DNA of 32,056 nt from an uncultured SAR86 cluster bacterium (GTDB lineage Bacteria > Pseudomonadota > Gammaproteobacteria > Magnimaribacterales > AG-339-G14). Positions 1 through 8,054 of this stretch are shown one piece after another. The first letter of the stretch is position 1. Every line of letters starts with the position of its first letter. The notes beneath the pieces were generated by a model that made no database searches, had not been told where the DNA came from, and saw only the letters and a list, made by a program, of their open reading frames with translations. The stretch covers positions 91,632-123,687 of the forward strand of contig CACOJO010000004.1 in assembly GCA_902627595.1 (NCBI GenBank). Direction: 5' to 3'. A program made the translations under genes and the position numbers.

Positions 1-411
1 TTTTGAAAAAGGCCTAGTTTTGAAAAGACTTAATAAGCCGAAATTATTGAGAAAATTTAGAACTTGATCATTAGTTTTGTCAAATATTGTATCAACTTCA
101 AAAGAAGCATCGTCATTACTCTTTTCTATAACCATCGATAGAAAAGCTCTTCTATCGCCTCTATTAATTTCTGAAATCGTTCCATTTACAGGCGACAAAT
201 GAAAATATCCAGGATTTTTTTTATCTTCAAAAAGTTTCTCTCCTTGGGTAACTTGCTGCCCTTCAGATACGAACATTGTTGGTTTTATACCATGAAAATC
301 TTTTCCTAAAATAGCTATCCTAGAAGTTAAATTTTTTGATTCAGGTAAAACTTGAAGATTTATTTCTCCCTCAAGAGACAAGTTTAATCCCTTTGTAATT
401 TTGATAGTCAT
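1..411 (-). CDS. nqrA: Na+-translocating NADH:quinone reductase subunit A, N-terminal part (runs off left edge)
   Basis: The first 137 codons of a minus-strand gene are visible from an ATG at 409-411 and stay open to the window edge. The protein opens MTIKITKGLNLSLEGE and continues with FVSEGQQVTQGEKLFEDKKN, then HLSPVNGTISEINRGDRR. These match the N-terminus of NqrA, the peripheral cytoplasmic subunit of the sodium-pumping NADH:ubiquinone reductase. NqrA is normally about 445 residues, so roughly two thirds lies outside the window; nqrB-F probably follow there (inference). The start codon is one base downstream of the gap stop codon, so nqrA appears to be co-transcribed with gap and the acyl-CoA dehydrogenases. 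The family call is confident. Confidence 0.88.
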   Translation of the reverse strand, partial: MTIKITKGLNLSLEGEINLQVLPESKNLTSRIAILGKDFHGIKPTMFVSEGQQVTQGEKLFEDKKNPGYFHLSPVNGTISEINRGDRRAFLSMVIEKSNDDASFEVDTIFDKTNDQVLNFLNNFGLLSLFKTRPFSK

Positions 412-412
412 C

Positions 413-1900
413 TTATAAAAATAGAGGCAATCTAAGGTACTTAATACCAGCCATTTTCTTTAGAACTCTAAGTAATTGGACACAATATCCAAGCTCATTA
501 TCGTACCAGGCGTAAATGACTACATTCTTTTTGTTACATATTGTCGCTTGTGAGTCTATGACACAGCCAAACCTGCTTCCAATTATGTCGGATGAAACAA
601 TTTCAGGAGAATTTGTATAGTCAATTTGATCTTTATAAATACTATGAAAAGCTGTTTTTCTTAGAAAATCGTTAAGTTCTTCAGTAGTTGACTCTCTCTC
701 AAGGTGGAGATTTAAAATCGCCATGGAAACATTTGGAGTCGGAACTCTGATAGCATTTGCCGATAATTTTCCTTCCAATTCAGGAAGAACTTGAGATACG
801 GCTTTTGCAGCGCCAGTTTCTGTTAAAACCATATTTAGCGCTGCACTTCTTCCGCGTCTAGCTTTATCATGATAGTTATCAATTAAATTTTGATCGTTAG
901 TATAAGAATGTACTGTTTCAACATGACCATTATCGATGCCATACTCTTCTGAAATTGCTCTCAACAAAGGAACGATTGCATTTGTTGTACAAGATGCAGC
1001 CCCTAAAATTTTATCTTTCTCAGAAATATCTTTATGGTTCACACCATAAACTATATTTTTCAATGCTCCTTTGGTAGGAGCTGTAAGCAAAACTTTTGAA
1101 ATCCCCTTTGATTTCAGATGTTTCGAAAGACCTTTTTTATCACGATAAACTCCGGTGTTATCTATCAAAATTGCCTTATCAATATTATGTTTGGAATAAT
1201 CTACCTCATCTGGATTATTGGCGTAGACAAACTTTACAGGATTACCATTCATTACAAGAGTATTGGTCTCTTCATCTACTCTGATCGTTCCTTTGAATGG
1301 ACCATGAACTGAGTCTCTTCTCATTAACTCCGCTCTTTTAAAAAGATCTTCTGATTTGGATTGTCTAACAACGACTGCTTTTAAAGAAAAAGTTTCTCCT
1401 GCACCTGTATCTTCTAGAATTAATCTTGTAATTAATCTACCTATCCTTCCAAAACCAAATAGAACTACATCTTGGGGTTTTTTTAGCACTGGAGTGTGAT
1501 TTCCTATGGCTTTCTTGACCTGATCATTTACAAATTCATCAATATTTTGTCCGTGATCATCAAACATAAAAGCTGCAGCTAATATGCCAATGTCTATTTG
1601 TGCAGGTCCTAGATCAAGTTTGTCTAAACTAGCTAAGATCATTGATGTTTCGTATTCACTTAGTTCATTTTCCTCAACTTCTCTTACAGCTCTATGAGCT
1701 TGCATTATTTCTATAACCGAAAGAGAAATTAAAGGATTTCCATATAATAAGATCCGAACATTTTTATCTCTATGGAATTTACCAATAATAGGAATCATTG
1801 ATTCAACAAGTGACTGCCTTTCTATCCAGTTTTCTAGATAATTATCCGGTTTTGCTCTATCCCTCTTATCAGGGTTAGAGTCAGATTTTATTGCTGTCAT
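413..1900 (-). CDS. gap: Long-type glyceraldehyde-3-phosphate dehydrogenase
   Basis: This 495-residue protein catalyses oxidative phosphorylation of glyceraldehyde-3-phosphate in central carbon metabolism. Residues 1-145 are an extension absent from ordinary 330-residue GAPDHs. It is followed by the Rossmann motif GFGRIGR, the catalytic ASCTTNA with Cys at about 304, the SYTNDQ and RRGRSAALN segments, and the C-terminal WYDNELGY. Long GAPDHs of this size occur in marine gammaproteobacteria and in Pseudomonas, where one lies near nqr and mfd (recalled, not searched). Here it lies 3 bases after an acyl-CoA dehydrogenase gene and 1 base before nqrA. NAD versus NADP preference, and glycolytic versus gluconeogenic direction, cannot be read from the sequence. 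Confidence 0.93.
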   Translation of the reverse strand: MTAIKSDSNPDKRDRAKPDNYLENWIERQSLVESMIPIIGKFHRDKNVRILLYGNPLISLSVIEIMQAHRAVREVEENELSEYETSMILASLDKLDLGPAQIDIGILAAAFMFDDHGQNIDEFVNDQVKKAIGNHTPVLKKPQDVVLFGFGRIGRLITRLILEDTGAGETFSLKAVVVRQSKSEDLFKRAELMRRDSVHGPFKGTIRVDEETNTLVMNGNPVKFVYANNPDEVDYSKHNIDKAILIDNTGVYRDKKGLSKHLKSKGISKVLLTAPTKGALKNIVYGVNHKDISEKDKILGAASCTTNAIVPLLRAISEEYGIDNGHVETVHSYTNDQNLIDNYHDKARRGRSAALNMVLTETGAAKAVSQVLPELEGKLSANAIRVPTPNVSMAILNLHLERESTTEELNDFLRKTAFHSIYKDQIDYTNSPEIVSSDIIGSRFGCVIDSQATICNKKNVVIYAWYDNELGYCVQLLRVLKKMAGIKYLRLPLFL

Positions 1901-1903
1901 TTA

Positions 1904-3031
1904 TTACAAAGCAGAGTATCTTTTTAAATGATAATCAGTATTTCCAAAAATTGCTCTTATTGTTGTTAAACGCTTAAAATAATGTCCAATATTTGTTTCA
2001 TCGGTAACACCCATTCCACCATGTAGTTGAATTGATTCCTCTCCAACGTGCTTTGCTGCTATACCAACTTGATATTTCAAAGCTGAAACTGCTTTCTTAG
2101 CATCGTCTGATTTATCAGTAAGTTTAGCCGCACACATTAAAAGTAAAGATTTAGTTTGTTCGTATGCCATGAAAGTATCTACCATTCTGTGTTGTAATGC
2201 TTGAAATGAACTAAGAGTCTCGCCAAATTGCTCTCTTGTCTTAGTGTACTCTAAGGTTATTTCATTCATCTTTTCCATAATACCAACGGCTTCTGCTGAT
2301 ATAGCTAATGTTGCCAAATCAATGACTTCTTCCAATGCAGAAAAAGCTTCACCTTCATTTCCCAATAAGGAAGAAGCTGGTGTGGAAACGTTTTCAAGCG
2401 TTATCTCTGATGCTTTAGACCCGTCAACATTTGAATAGTTTCTAGAAGATACTCCATTTAAAGATGGATCAACGATAAATAAAGATAGGCCTTCTTTATC
2501 AAGCTGATTTCCAGATGTCCTTGCCACGATAATAATATTATTTGAAGAAGGACCATTCATGACTACTGCTTTGTAACCATCAATGATGTAATTTTCACCG
2601 TCTTTTTTGGCAGATGTAATAACGTCATTTAAGTCAAACCTGCTTTGAGGTTCGGAAAATGCTACTGACATTTGAATTTCACCAGAAATAATTTTTGGTA
2701 AAAGTTCTGTTTTTTGTTCATCTGAACCTAATCTGCTAACTAAACCACCTGCTAATACAACATTTGGAATATAAGGCTCAACGACTAATCCTCTTCCGAG
2801 AGATTCCATGATGACCATTAGATCAATTGGACCGCCGTTATAACCACCATCTGCTTCTGAAAAAGGCATTCCTAACCACCCCAAATCTGCAAAGGTTTTC
2901 CAAAAATCCGAGCTGTAGCCTAAATCAGATTTGATATTTTTTTGTCTTACATCAAAAAGATAGTCTTTATCAACAAATGTAGTAATACTATCTTTAAGCA
3001 GTTGTTGTTCTTCAGATAAAGAGAAATCCAT
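1904..3031 (-). CDS. Acyl-CoA dehydrogenase, short subunit probably lacking the catalytic base
   Basis: A 375-residue acyl-CoA dehydrogenase-fold protein: N-terminal helical domain (MDFSLSEEQQLLKDS), central beta domain (VAFSEPQSRFDLND), and C-terminal helical domain with TREQFGETLSSFQALQHRM and QLHGGMGVTDE. The C-terminus reads FGNTDYHLKRYSAL, so the usual Glu of the YEGTS motif is absent. The alternative Glu position on the earlier helix is also not obvious (LAISAEAVG). This pattern is that of the non-catalytic partner in heterotetrameric enzymes such as mycobacterial FadE26-FadE27 or the PimC-PimD pair. It directly abuts the 397-residue partner gene (stop and start adjacent), which supports an alpha2beta2 complex (inference). 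Electrons would go to the ETF encoded at 10044-11722. The substrate is unknown. Confidence 0.85.
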   Translation of the reverse strand: MDFSLSEEQQLLKDSITTFVDKDYLFDVRQKNIKSDLGYSSDFWKTFADLGWLGMPFSEADGGYNGGPIDLMVIMESLGRGLVVEPYIPNVVLAGGLVSRLGSDEQKTELLPKIISGEIQMSVAFSEPQSRFDLNDVITSAKKDGENYIIDGYKAVVMNGPSSNNIIIVARTSGNQLDKEGLSLFIVDPSLNGVSSRNYSNVDGSKASEITLENVSTPASSLLGNEGEAFSALEEVIDLATLAISAEAVGIMEKMNEITLEYTKTREQFGETLSSFQALQHRMVDTFMAYEQTKSLLLMCAAKLTDKSDDAKKAVSALKYQVGIAAKHVGEESIQLHGGMGVTDETNIGHYFKRLTTIRAIFGNTDYHLKRYSAL

Positions 3032-4225
3032 TTAAATACCTAATACAGCTTTAGCAATTACATTTCTTTGAATTTCATTACTACCGCCATAGATAGAAAC
3101 TTTTCTATAGTTCAAGTAATGAGGCATGACGTTAGCTGCAAAATCTGGACCAATTCTTCCTTCATTAGAAATTAAATCTTCTTCTGACATAAAAGGATGA
3201 GCATAGTATCCAAGAGCTTCAACAAACAAGTCAGAAAGACCTTGTTGTAAATCGGTACCTTTGATTTTAAGTATGGATGATTCTGGGCCGGGATGACCAC
3301 CTTTTGACATTGCAGCCAAAGTTCTTAATTCGCTGTACTCTGCAGCTAATAAATCGATCTCAAGCTTATTAAGCTTATCCATAAATAACTCATCATCTTT
3401 TAGGAAACCTTCACCCAATGGAAGTTCAGAAGTAATTTCTCTAAGCCTTCTAATTTCTCTTTTAAGAGCAGGAATACCACCAATACCAGTTCTTTCATGA
3501 GCCAAGAGGAATTTTGCAATATTCCAGCCTGCACCCTCTTCTCCAATAAGGTTTTCAACAGGAACTTTCACATTGTCAAGGTAGACCATATTTACTTCAT
3601 GAGAACCATCAATGGTAATGATAGGCTTTACCTCAACTCCCGGAGTTTTCATATCAATCAACAGAAAGCTTATTCCTTGCTGTTTAACATCAGTAGTTTC
3701 TGTTCTTACCAAACAAAAAATCCAATCAGCATGTTGTGCCATGGTTGTCCAAGTTTTTGTTCCGTTAACAATGTAGTGATCACCATCTTTAACAGCTTTA
3801 GTTTTGAGCGATGCTAAATCAGAACCAGAGCCAGGTTCTGAATAACCTTGACACCACCAAACATCATTATTGATTATCCCTGGAAGAAATCTATCTTTTT
3901 GTTCTTGAGTTCCAAAAGTATAAACAACTGGACCGCACATACTTACACCAAAAGGAACAAGAGTTGGGGTATTAGCATTAGCTAATTCATTTTGAAAGAT
4001 GTGTTTCTGCGTAATAGACCAACCAGTTCCACCATATTCTTCAGGCCAATTGACTGCAAACCAACCTTTTTTACTAAGGATTCTTTGCCAAGTTTGGATA
4101 TCGTCTTTAGAAACAGGGATCCCATTGTCCATTTTGTTTTTAATGTCAGCAGGATAGTTCTCTGCTATAAATGATCTTACTTCATCTTGAAATTTAAGAT
4201 CTTCTTCTGAAAAAGATAAATTCAT
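3032..4225 (-). CDS. Acyl-CoA dehydrogenase, large (catalytic) subunit
   Basis: A 397-residue FAD-dependent acyl-CoA dehydrogenase that would introduce the alpha,beta double bond in an acyl-CoA. Visible motifs are MNLSFSEEDLKFQDEVRSF, the substrate/FAD-binding WCQGYSEPGSGSDLASL, VNGTKTWTT, and the C-terminal YGGSNEIQRNVIAKAVLGI. The YEGTS-type Glu is replaced by Gly. A Glu at about residue 244 (AHERTGIGG) sits where isovaleryl-CoA-type and FadE26-type enzymes keep their base, so this is probably the catalytic partner of the 375-residue subunit. It is first in the minus-strand operon leading through gap to nqrA. Mfd diverges from it across 81 bases (4226-4306), which must hold both promoters, though I see no clear consensus box there. 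Confidence 0.9.
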   Translation of the reverse strand: MNLSFSEEDLKFQDEVRSFIAENYPADIKNKMDNGIPVSKDDIQTWQRILSKKGWFAVNWPEEYGGTGWSITQKHIFQNELANANTPTLVPFGVSMCGPVVYTFGTQEQKDRFLPGIINNDVWWCQGYSEPGSGSDLASLKTKAVKDGDHYIVNGTKTWTTMAQHADWIFCLVRTETTDVKQQGISFLLIDMKTPGVEVKPIITIDGSHEVNMVYLDNVKVPVENLIGEEGAGWNIAKFLLAHERTGIGGIPALKREIRRLREITSELPLGEGFLKDDELFMDKLNKLEIDLLAAEYSELRTLAAMSKGGHPGPESSILKIKGTDLQQGLSDLFVEALGYYAHPFMSEEDLISNEGRIGPDFAANVMPHYLNYRKVSIYGGSNEIQRNVIAKAVLGI

Positions 4226-4306
4226 TTAAAACCTCTTTATAGTCTTATTCTTAGAAGTCAGTATTATACACAAACATTTATCTGTTAATACGTAGTAAAA
4301 ATCATT

Positions 4307-7240
4307 ATGGAAATAACATTTGGTTATCAAAAGAACTTAGTAATTTGTGGTAATTCAGAGCTTCTGAAAAGAGCTTGGTCTAACTCCACAAATGATGAAA
4401 AAGTCTTAATCCCTGATTTAGAAGTATTGCCCTACGATAATTTTTCCCCACATCCAGAAGTCTCTTCAAAAAGATTGATTGCTCTAAGGGATTTATTAAA
4501 AAAAGATTCGATAACAGCTTTTTCTACAATTCCTGCTCTTTTTCAACCATTTTTTGATAAGGCAAGTATCAATACTCTTTATTTTGAATTCAAGGAAAAT
4601 CAAAAAATTGATAGAAATGACCTAATTTTGAATTTACTAGAGAATGGATATGAATCTGTAGATTTAGTTATGAAACCCTCAAGTTATGCTTTAAGAGGTT
4701 CTGTAATGGATATATTTCCATCAAATGCAAACTATCCTATCAGAATTGATTTGGACGATGATTTAATTTCAAGTATTTCTATTTTTGATGCTAATTCACA
4801 GAAAACTTTCCGAAAAATAAATTCATTTATCATAAGACCATCACGAGGATTTGTTCTAAATGATAATTCCATAAAGTTATTTAAAAAAAATTGGCGATCA
4901 AGATTTAAAAATGATGGAGAGGTTTTTGAGAGTGTCGTTAAAGGAAAATTTATATCAGGAATAGAATTTTATTCGTCTCTTTTTCATGAAAAAAAACCCT
5001 CTTTAGAGGATTATCTAGAAAATTTTAAAATTTTTATTATCGGAGACGTTATAGCAGAGTCTGAAAATTATTGGCAATTGATAAATAATCGATATGAAGA
5101 ATTTTTAGGTGATATCAATAGGCCAATTCTGAAACCAGCAGAAATATTCAATTCGTTGGAAGAAATCACTAATTTAATTTCCGTATCTGAAAAAATAGAT
5201 ATGTTAGAAACATCTCTTGATAAATCTGTAGATTTAGATTTTGTAAATTCTTCTTTTCGTTCAGAAAAATTAGAAAGAGATTTTGACTCTTTACTTAATT
5301 TTAAAAAAGATGAGCTTGTCGTTCACGCAAATCATGGAATTGGCAAATTTTTGGGTCTTAAAAATCTAAATAATACGGAATGTTTTTTAATAGAGTATCA
5401 AAACAATGAATTACTTTATGTTCCAGTAAATTCAATATCTCAAATTACTCCTTACATTGGTGTAAAAGACACCCCTTTAGATTCTCTAAGCAAAAAGAAA
5501 TGGAGTGAAAAATCACAAAAATCTAAATTAAAAGCTTTTGATATTGCATCAGAGATTTTAGAAGCCGAGGCAAAAAGAAATTTAGAAAAATCACAAAAAG
5601 TTTCTTTCAATGCAAGTGAATATGAGAAGTTTTGCGATACTTTTAAATTTACAGAAACTCCAGATCAAGAAAGAGTCATCAGAGAAGTTATTGCTGATTT
5701 ACTTTCAGAAAAGCCTCAAGATAGATTAATTTGCGGTGAGGTAGGTTTTGGTAAAACTGAAGTTGCCTTAAGAGCTTCTTTCATAGTGGCTCAAAATAAT
5801 TATCAGGTTTGTATTCTTACACCAACAACGGTATTAGCTAAACAGCATTTTGAGGTATTCAAAGATAGATTTAGTGAATTTCCTCAAAGAGTATGTCTTC
5901 TCACTAGAGAGCAAACAAAAACAGAAAAAGCAGAAATTTACAAAAAAATTAAAGAAAATTATTATTCAATCATTATTGGTACACATGCCCTGTTCAATAA
6001 GGAGATATCTTTTAAGAATTTAAATCTTCTTATTATTGATGAAGAGCATAAATTTGGTGTAAGGCAAAAAGAAAAAATCAGATCCTTGAAAAGTGGCATT
6101 AATGTCATTTCTCTTTCCGCAACCCCTATTCCTAGAACGTTAAACCTATCATTATCTAAAGTAAGGGATATCTCTCTAATCACCACTCCTCCAAAAGGAA
6201 GAAAAAGTGTTAAGACAATTGTCTCAAGATATTCTAAAAGCCTTGTTTTTGAAGCAATTCAAAGAGAGTTTTATAGAGACGGTCAAGTTTTTTATCTTTT
6301 AAACAATATAAGTATGTTAGAAGAAAAGAAAAAAGAAATTTCAGATAGATTTCCAGATAAAAAAATCGCTCTTGCCCATGGGCAACTAAGATCAAAAGAG
6401 TTAAGTGTAGTCATGCAAAGTTTTATAAGAAAAGAAATTGATTTGCTTGTTTGTACAACGATCATTGAAAGTGGGATTGATATAGAAAATGCAAACACTT
6501 TAATTGTGGAGGAATCGCAAAATTATGGCTTGTCTCAACTTCATCAAATAAGAGGAAGAGTCGGAAGATCTCAAAGAGAGGCTTATGCCTATTTTTTCTT
6601 AAATCAAGTTAAAGAATTAAAAAATAAGGCGTCAGAAAGAATTGAAGCTCTGCAAGAGAACGAGTCACTTTTATCTGGATTTAATTTGGCAATGAGAGAT
6701 TTAGAAATTAGAGGAGCTGGTGAGTTATTAGGAGAAAAGCAAAGCGGACCGATAGATGTGGTAGGTTTAACTTTATTTTCTAAAATGATTGAAACCGCAA
6801 TTAAAATTTTAAAAGGTGAGAAAATTATTGATCAATCAGATATAGATATTGATATTGGTATCTATGGATTTATACCAGAAAATGTAATTCCTCAAGCAGA
6901 ATTAAGACTAAGCATTTACAAAGAAATATCTTCAATAAAAGAAAACAAAAATCTAGAACAGAATAAAAAGGATTTTATTGATCGTTTTGGAAATTTATCT
7001 TCAGAAATCATAAATCTTTACGAATTATCAAAGTTAAAAAATGTTGCAAGGAAATTGAATATTTTAAGTATTAAATATCGAGATGAAAGTTTCTTTTTAA
7101 AGTTAGCAGATAATTCAAGGCTTATTCCTCCATCTTCAGAAATTAGAGAAATTAAAGTAAACGCCAAAGATATTAAAAGTGATCGTCTAACCTTTATAAT
7201 GGCAAAATTAGAAAGTTTTCTTGATAAGAATGAAATTTAA
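4307..7240 (+). CDS. mfd: Transcription-repair coupling factor Mfd, shortened in the D3 region
   Basis: A DNA translocase that removes RNA polymerase stalled at lesions and recruits UvrA. The UvrB-like N-terminal module is present (LPYDNFSPH near residue 41, then YALRGSVMDIFP). The RNA-polymerase-interacting segment is near 337 (VVHANHGIGKFLG). The translocase has Walker A GEVGFGKT at about 477-484, DEEH at about 578-581, GTHALF, SATPIPRTLN, TTIIESGIDI, and HQIRGRVGRS. The C-terminal D7 part ends with IDRFGNLS. At 977 residues it is about 170 shorter than E. coli Mfd (1148). The N-terminus is some 35 residues shorter, and the stretch between RPILKPAEIF and the RNA-polymerase-interacting segment is roughly 90 shorter, so domain D3 is essentially lost. 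The csiV start lies inside its last codons. Confidence 0.97.
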   Translation: MEITFGYQKNLVICGNSELLKRAWSNSTNDEKVLIPDLEVLPYDNFSPHPEVSSKRLIALRDLLKKDSITAFSTIPALFQPFFDKASINTLYFEFKENQKIDRNDLILNLLENGYESVDLVMKPSSYALRGSVMDIFPSNANYPIRIDLDDDLISSISIFDANSQKTFRKINSFIIRPSRGFVLNDNSIKLFKKNWRSRFKNDGEVFESVVKGKFISGIEFYSSLFHEKKPSLEDYLENFKIFIIGDVIAESENYWQLINNRYEEFLGDINRPILKPAEIFNSLEEITNLISVSEKIDMLETSLDKSVDLDFVNSSFRSEKLERDFDSLLNFKKDELVVHANHGIGKFLGLKNLNNTECFLIEYQNNELLYVPVNSISQITPYIGVKDTPLDSLSKKKWSEKSQKSKLKAFDIASEILEAEAKRNLEKSQKVSFNASEYEKFCDTFKFTETPDQERVIREVIADLLSEKPQDRLICGEVGFGKTEVALRASFIVAQNNYQVCILTPTTVLAKQHFEVFKDRFSEFPQRVCLLTREQTKTEKAEIYKKIKENYYSIIIGTHALFNKEISFKNLNLLIIDEEHKFGVRQKEKIRSLKSGINVISLSATPIPRTLNLSLSKVRDISLITTPPKGRKSVKTIVSRYSKSLVFEAIQREFYRDGQVFYLLNNISMLEEKKKEISDRFPDKKIALAHGQLRSKELSVVMQSFIRKEIDLLVCTTIIESGIDIENANTLIVEESQNYGLSQLHQIRGRVGRSQREAYAYFFLNQVKELKNKASERIEALQENESLLSGFNLAMRDLEIRGAGELLGEKQSGPIDVVGLTLFSKMIETAIKILKGEKIIDQSDIDIDIGIYGFIPENVIPQAELRLSIYKEISSIKENKNLEQNKKDFIDRFGNLSSEIINLYELSKLKNVARKLNILSIKYRDESFFLKLADNSRLIPPSSEIREIKVNAKDIKSDRLTFIMAKLESFLDKNEI

Positions 7241-8054
7241 AGCATCTTTATTTCTTGCCCTTCTATCTTTGAATATCATTTCTCAAGATCAGCTGTATTT
7301 AGTTGATTTAATTTTAATAAAATATCTTCCAGAATTTGAAACCAATGAAAAATTTCTTCCGCCTGAATTAGAAATTCCAGAAAATATAACTTTTCTTGCA
7401 GAATTTCCTTATCCAAAATTAGAGATTAATTCTTTACCTTTAAATCTTGATTACAAGTTTCAAGATTTATTTATGTCAATAAAAATTGAAGAAGATAGAG
7501 AAATTGTAATACCTGAGGATGAAGTATTTTCAAATGTAGAGGCTATCCCTACTTTAGAATTAACAAAGTCTGTATTTGAAATTGACTCTGCCAGAGATTT
7601 TTCTTTATCAGCCGAGACTTCCAAAATTGCAAGAAGTAGAGACTTTAGAGTTATTTCTACAAAATCATGGTTTCAAAATATTAAAAATAAAGATGAAGCT
7701 GAGTTTATTTTTATTGATAGTGATTTCTTTAAGGGGACTAGAATATTTGGTTTCTTCCAGCTCTACAAAGAACGTTTTTTACACTTTAATTCAAATCTAT
7801 ATCTTGCTGAATTAGATCCATTAACTTCTCAGCAAGAAAAGTTGATATCTGGAAAAAATGTTTTTAACGAAGAACAAGAATTAAATATATTTGAAGAACA
7901 AAATCAAAAGATTCTTTTTGAAGTTAAATACTCAAAAAAATTTCGTAGTGGTGAACTTCATTATGTAGATCACCCAAAATTTGGAATGCTCGTAAAGCTT
8001 ACTAAAGCTCAGAAAGAGCTTGCTTCTCCTGATAATGACTTAACAAGGAATTAA
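7230..8054 (+). CDS. csiV: CsiV-family envelope protein
   Basis: A 274-residue protein with an N-terminal signal peptide (MKFKASLFLALLSLNII). I chose the ATG at 7230; an in-frame TTG at 7221 would only add three residues before the signal peptide. The C-terminal FRSGELHYVDHPKFGMLVKL is the hallmark of the CsiV family, peptidoglycan-binding periplasmic proteins linked to cell-shape and PBP1A regulation in Vibrio and often found beside mfd. The middle (VDLILIKYLPEF near the start, IFGFFQLYKERFLHFN later) fits the family pattern of a conserved N-terminal strand and a beta-rich C-terminus. The start overlaps the mfd end by 11 bases, so translation is probably coupled. The 3' end overlaps the convergent sbcB by 53 bases. 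Confidence 0.83.
   Translation: MKFKASLFLALLSLNIISQDQLYLVDLILIKYLPEFETNEKFLPPELEIPENITFLAEFPYPKLEINSLPLNLDYKFQDLFMSIKIEEDREIVIPEDEVFSNVEAIPTLELTKSVFEIDSARDFSLSAETSKIARSRDFRVISTKSWFQNIKNKDEAEFIFIDSDFFKGTRIFGFFQLYKERFLHFNSNLYLAELDPLTSQQEKLISGKNVFNEEQELNIFEEQNQKILFEVKYSKKFRSGELHYVDHPKFGMLVKLTKAQKELASPDNDLTRN

Noticed and set aside
4226..4306. Promoters for mfd and the acyl-CoA dehydrogenase operon
   Set aside because: The region must contain them, but several equally poor AT-rich box pairs fit, so no specific site is claimed.
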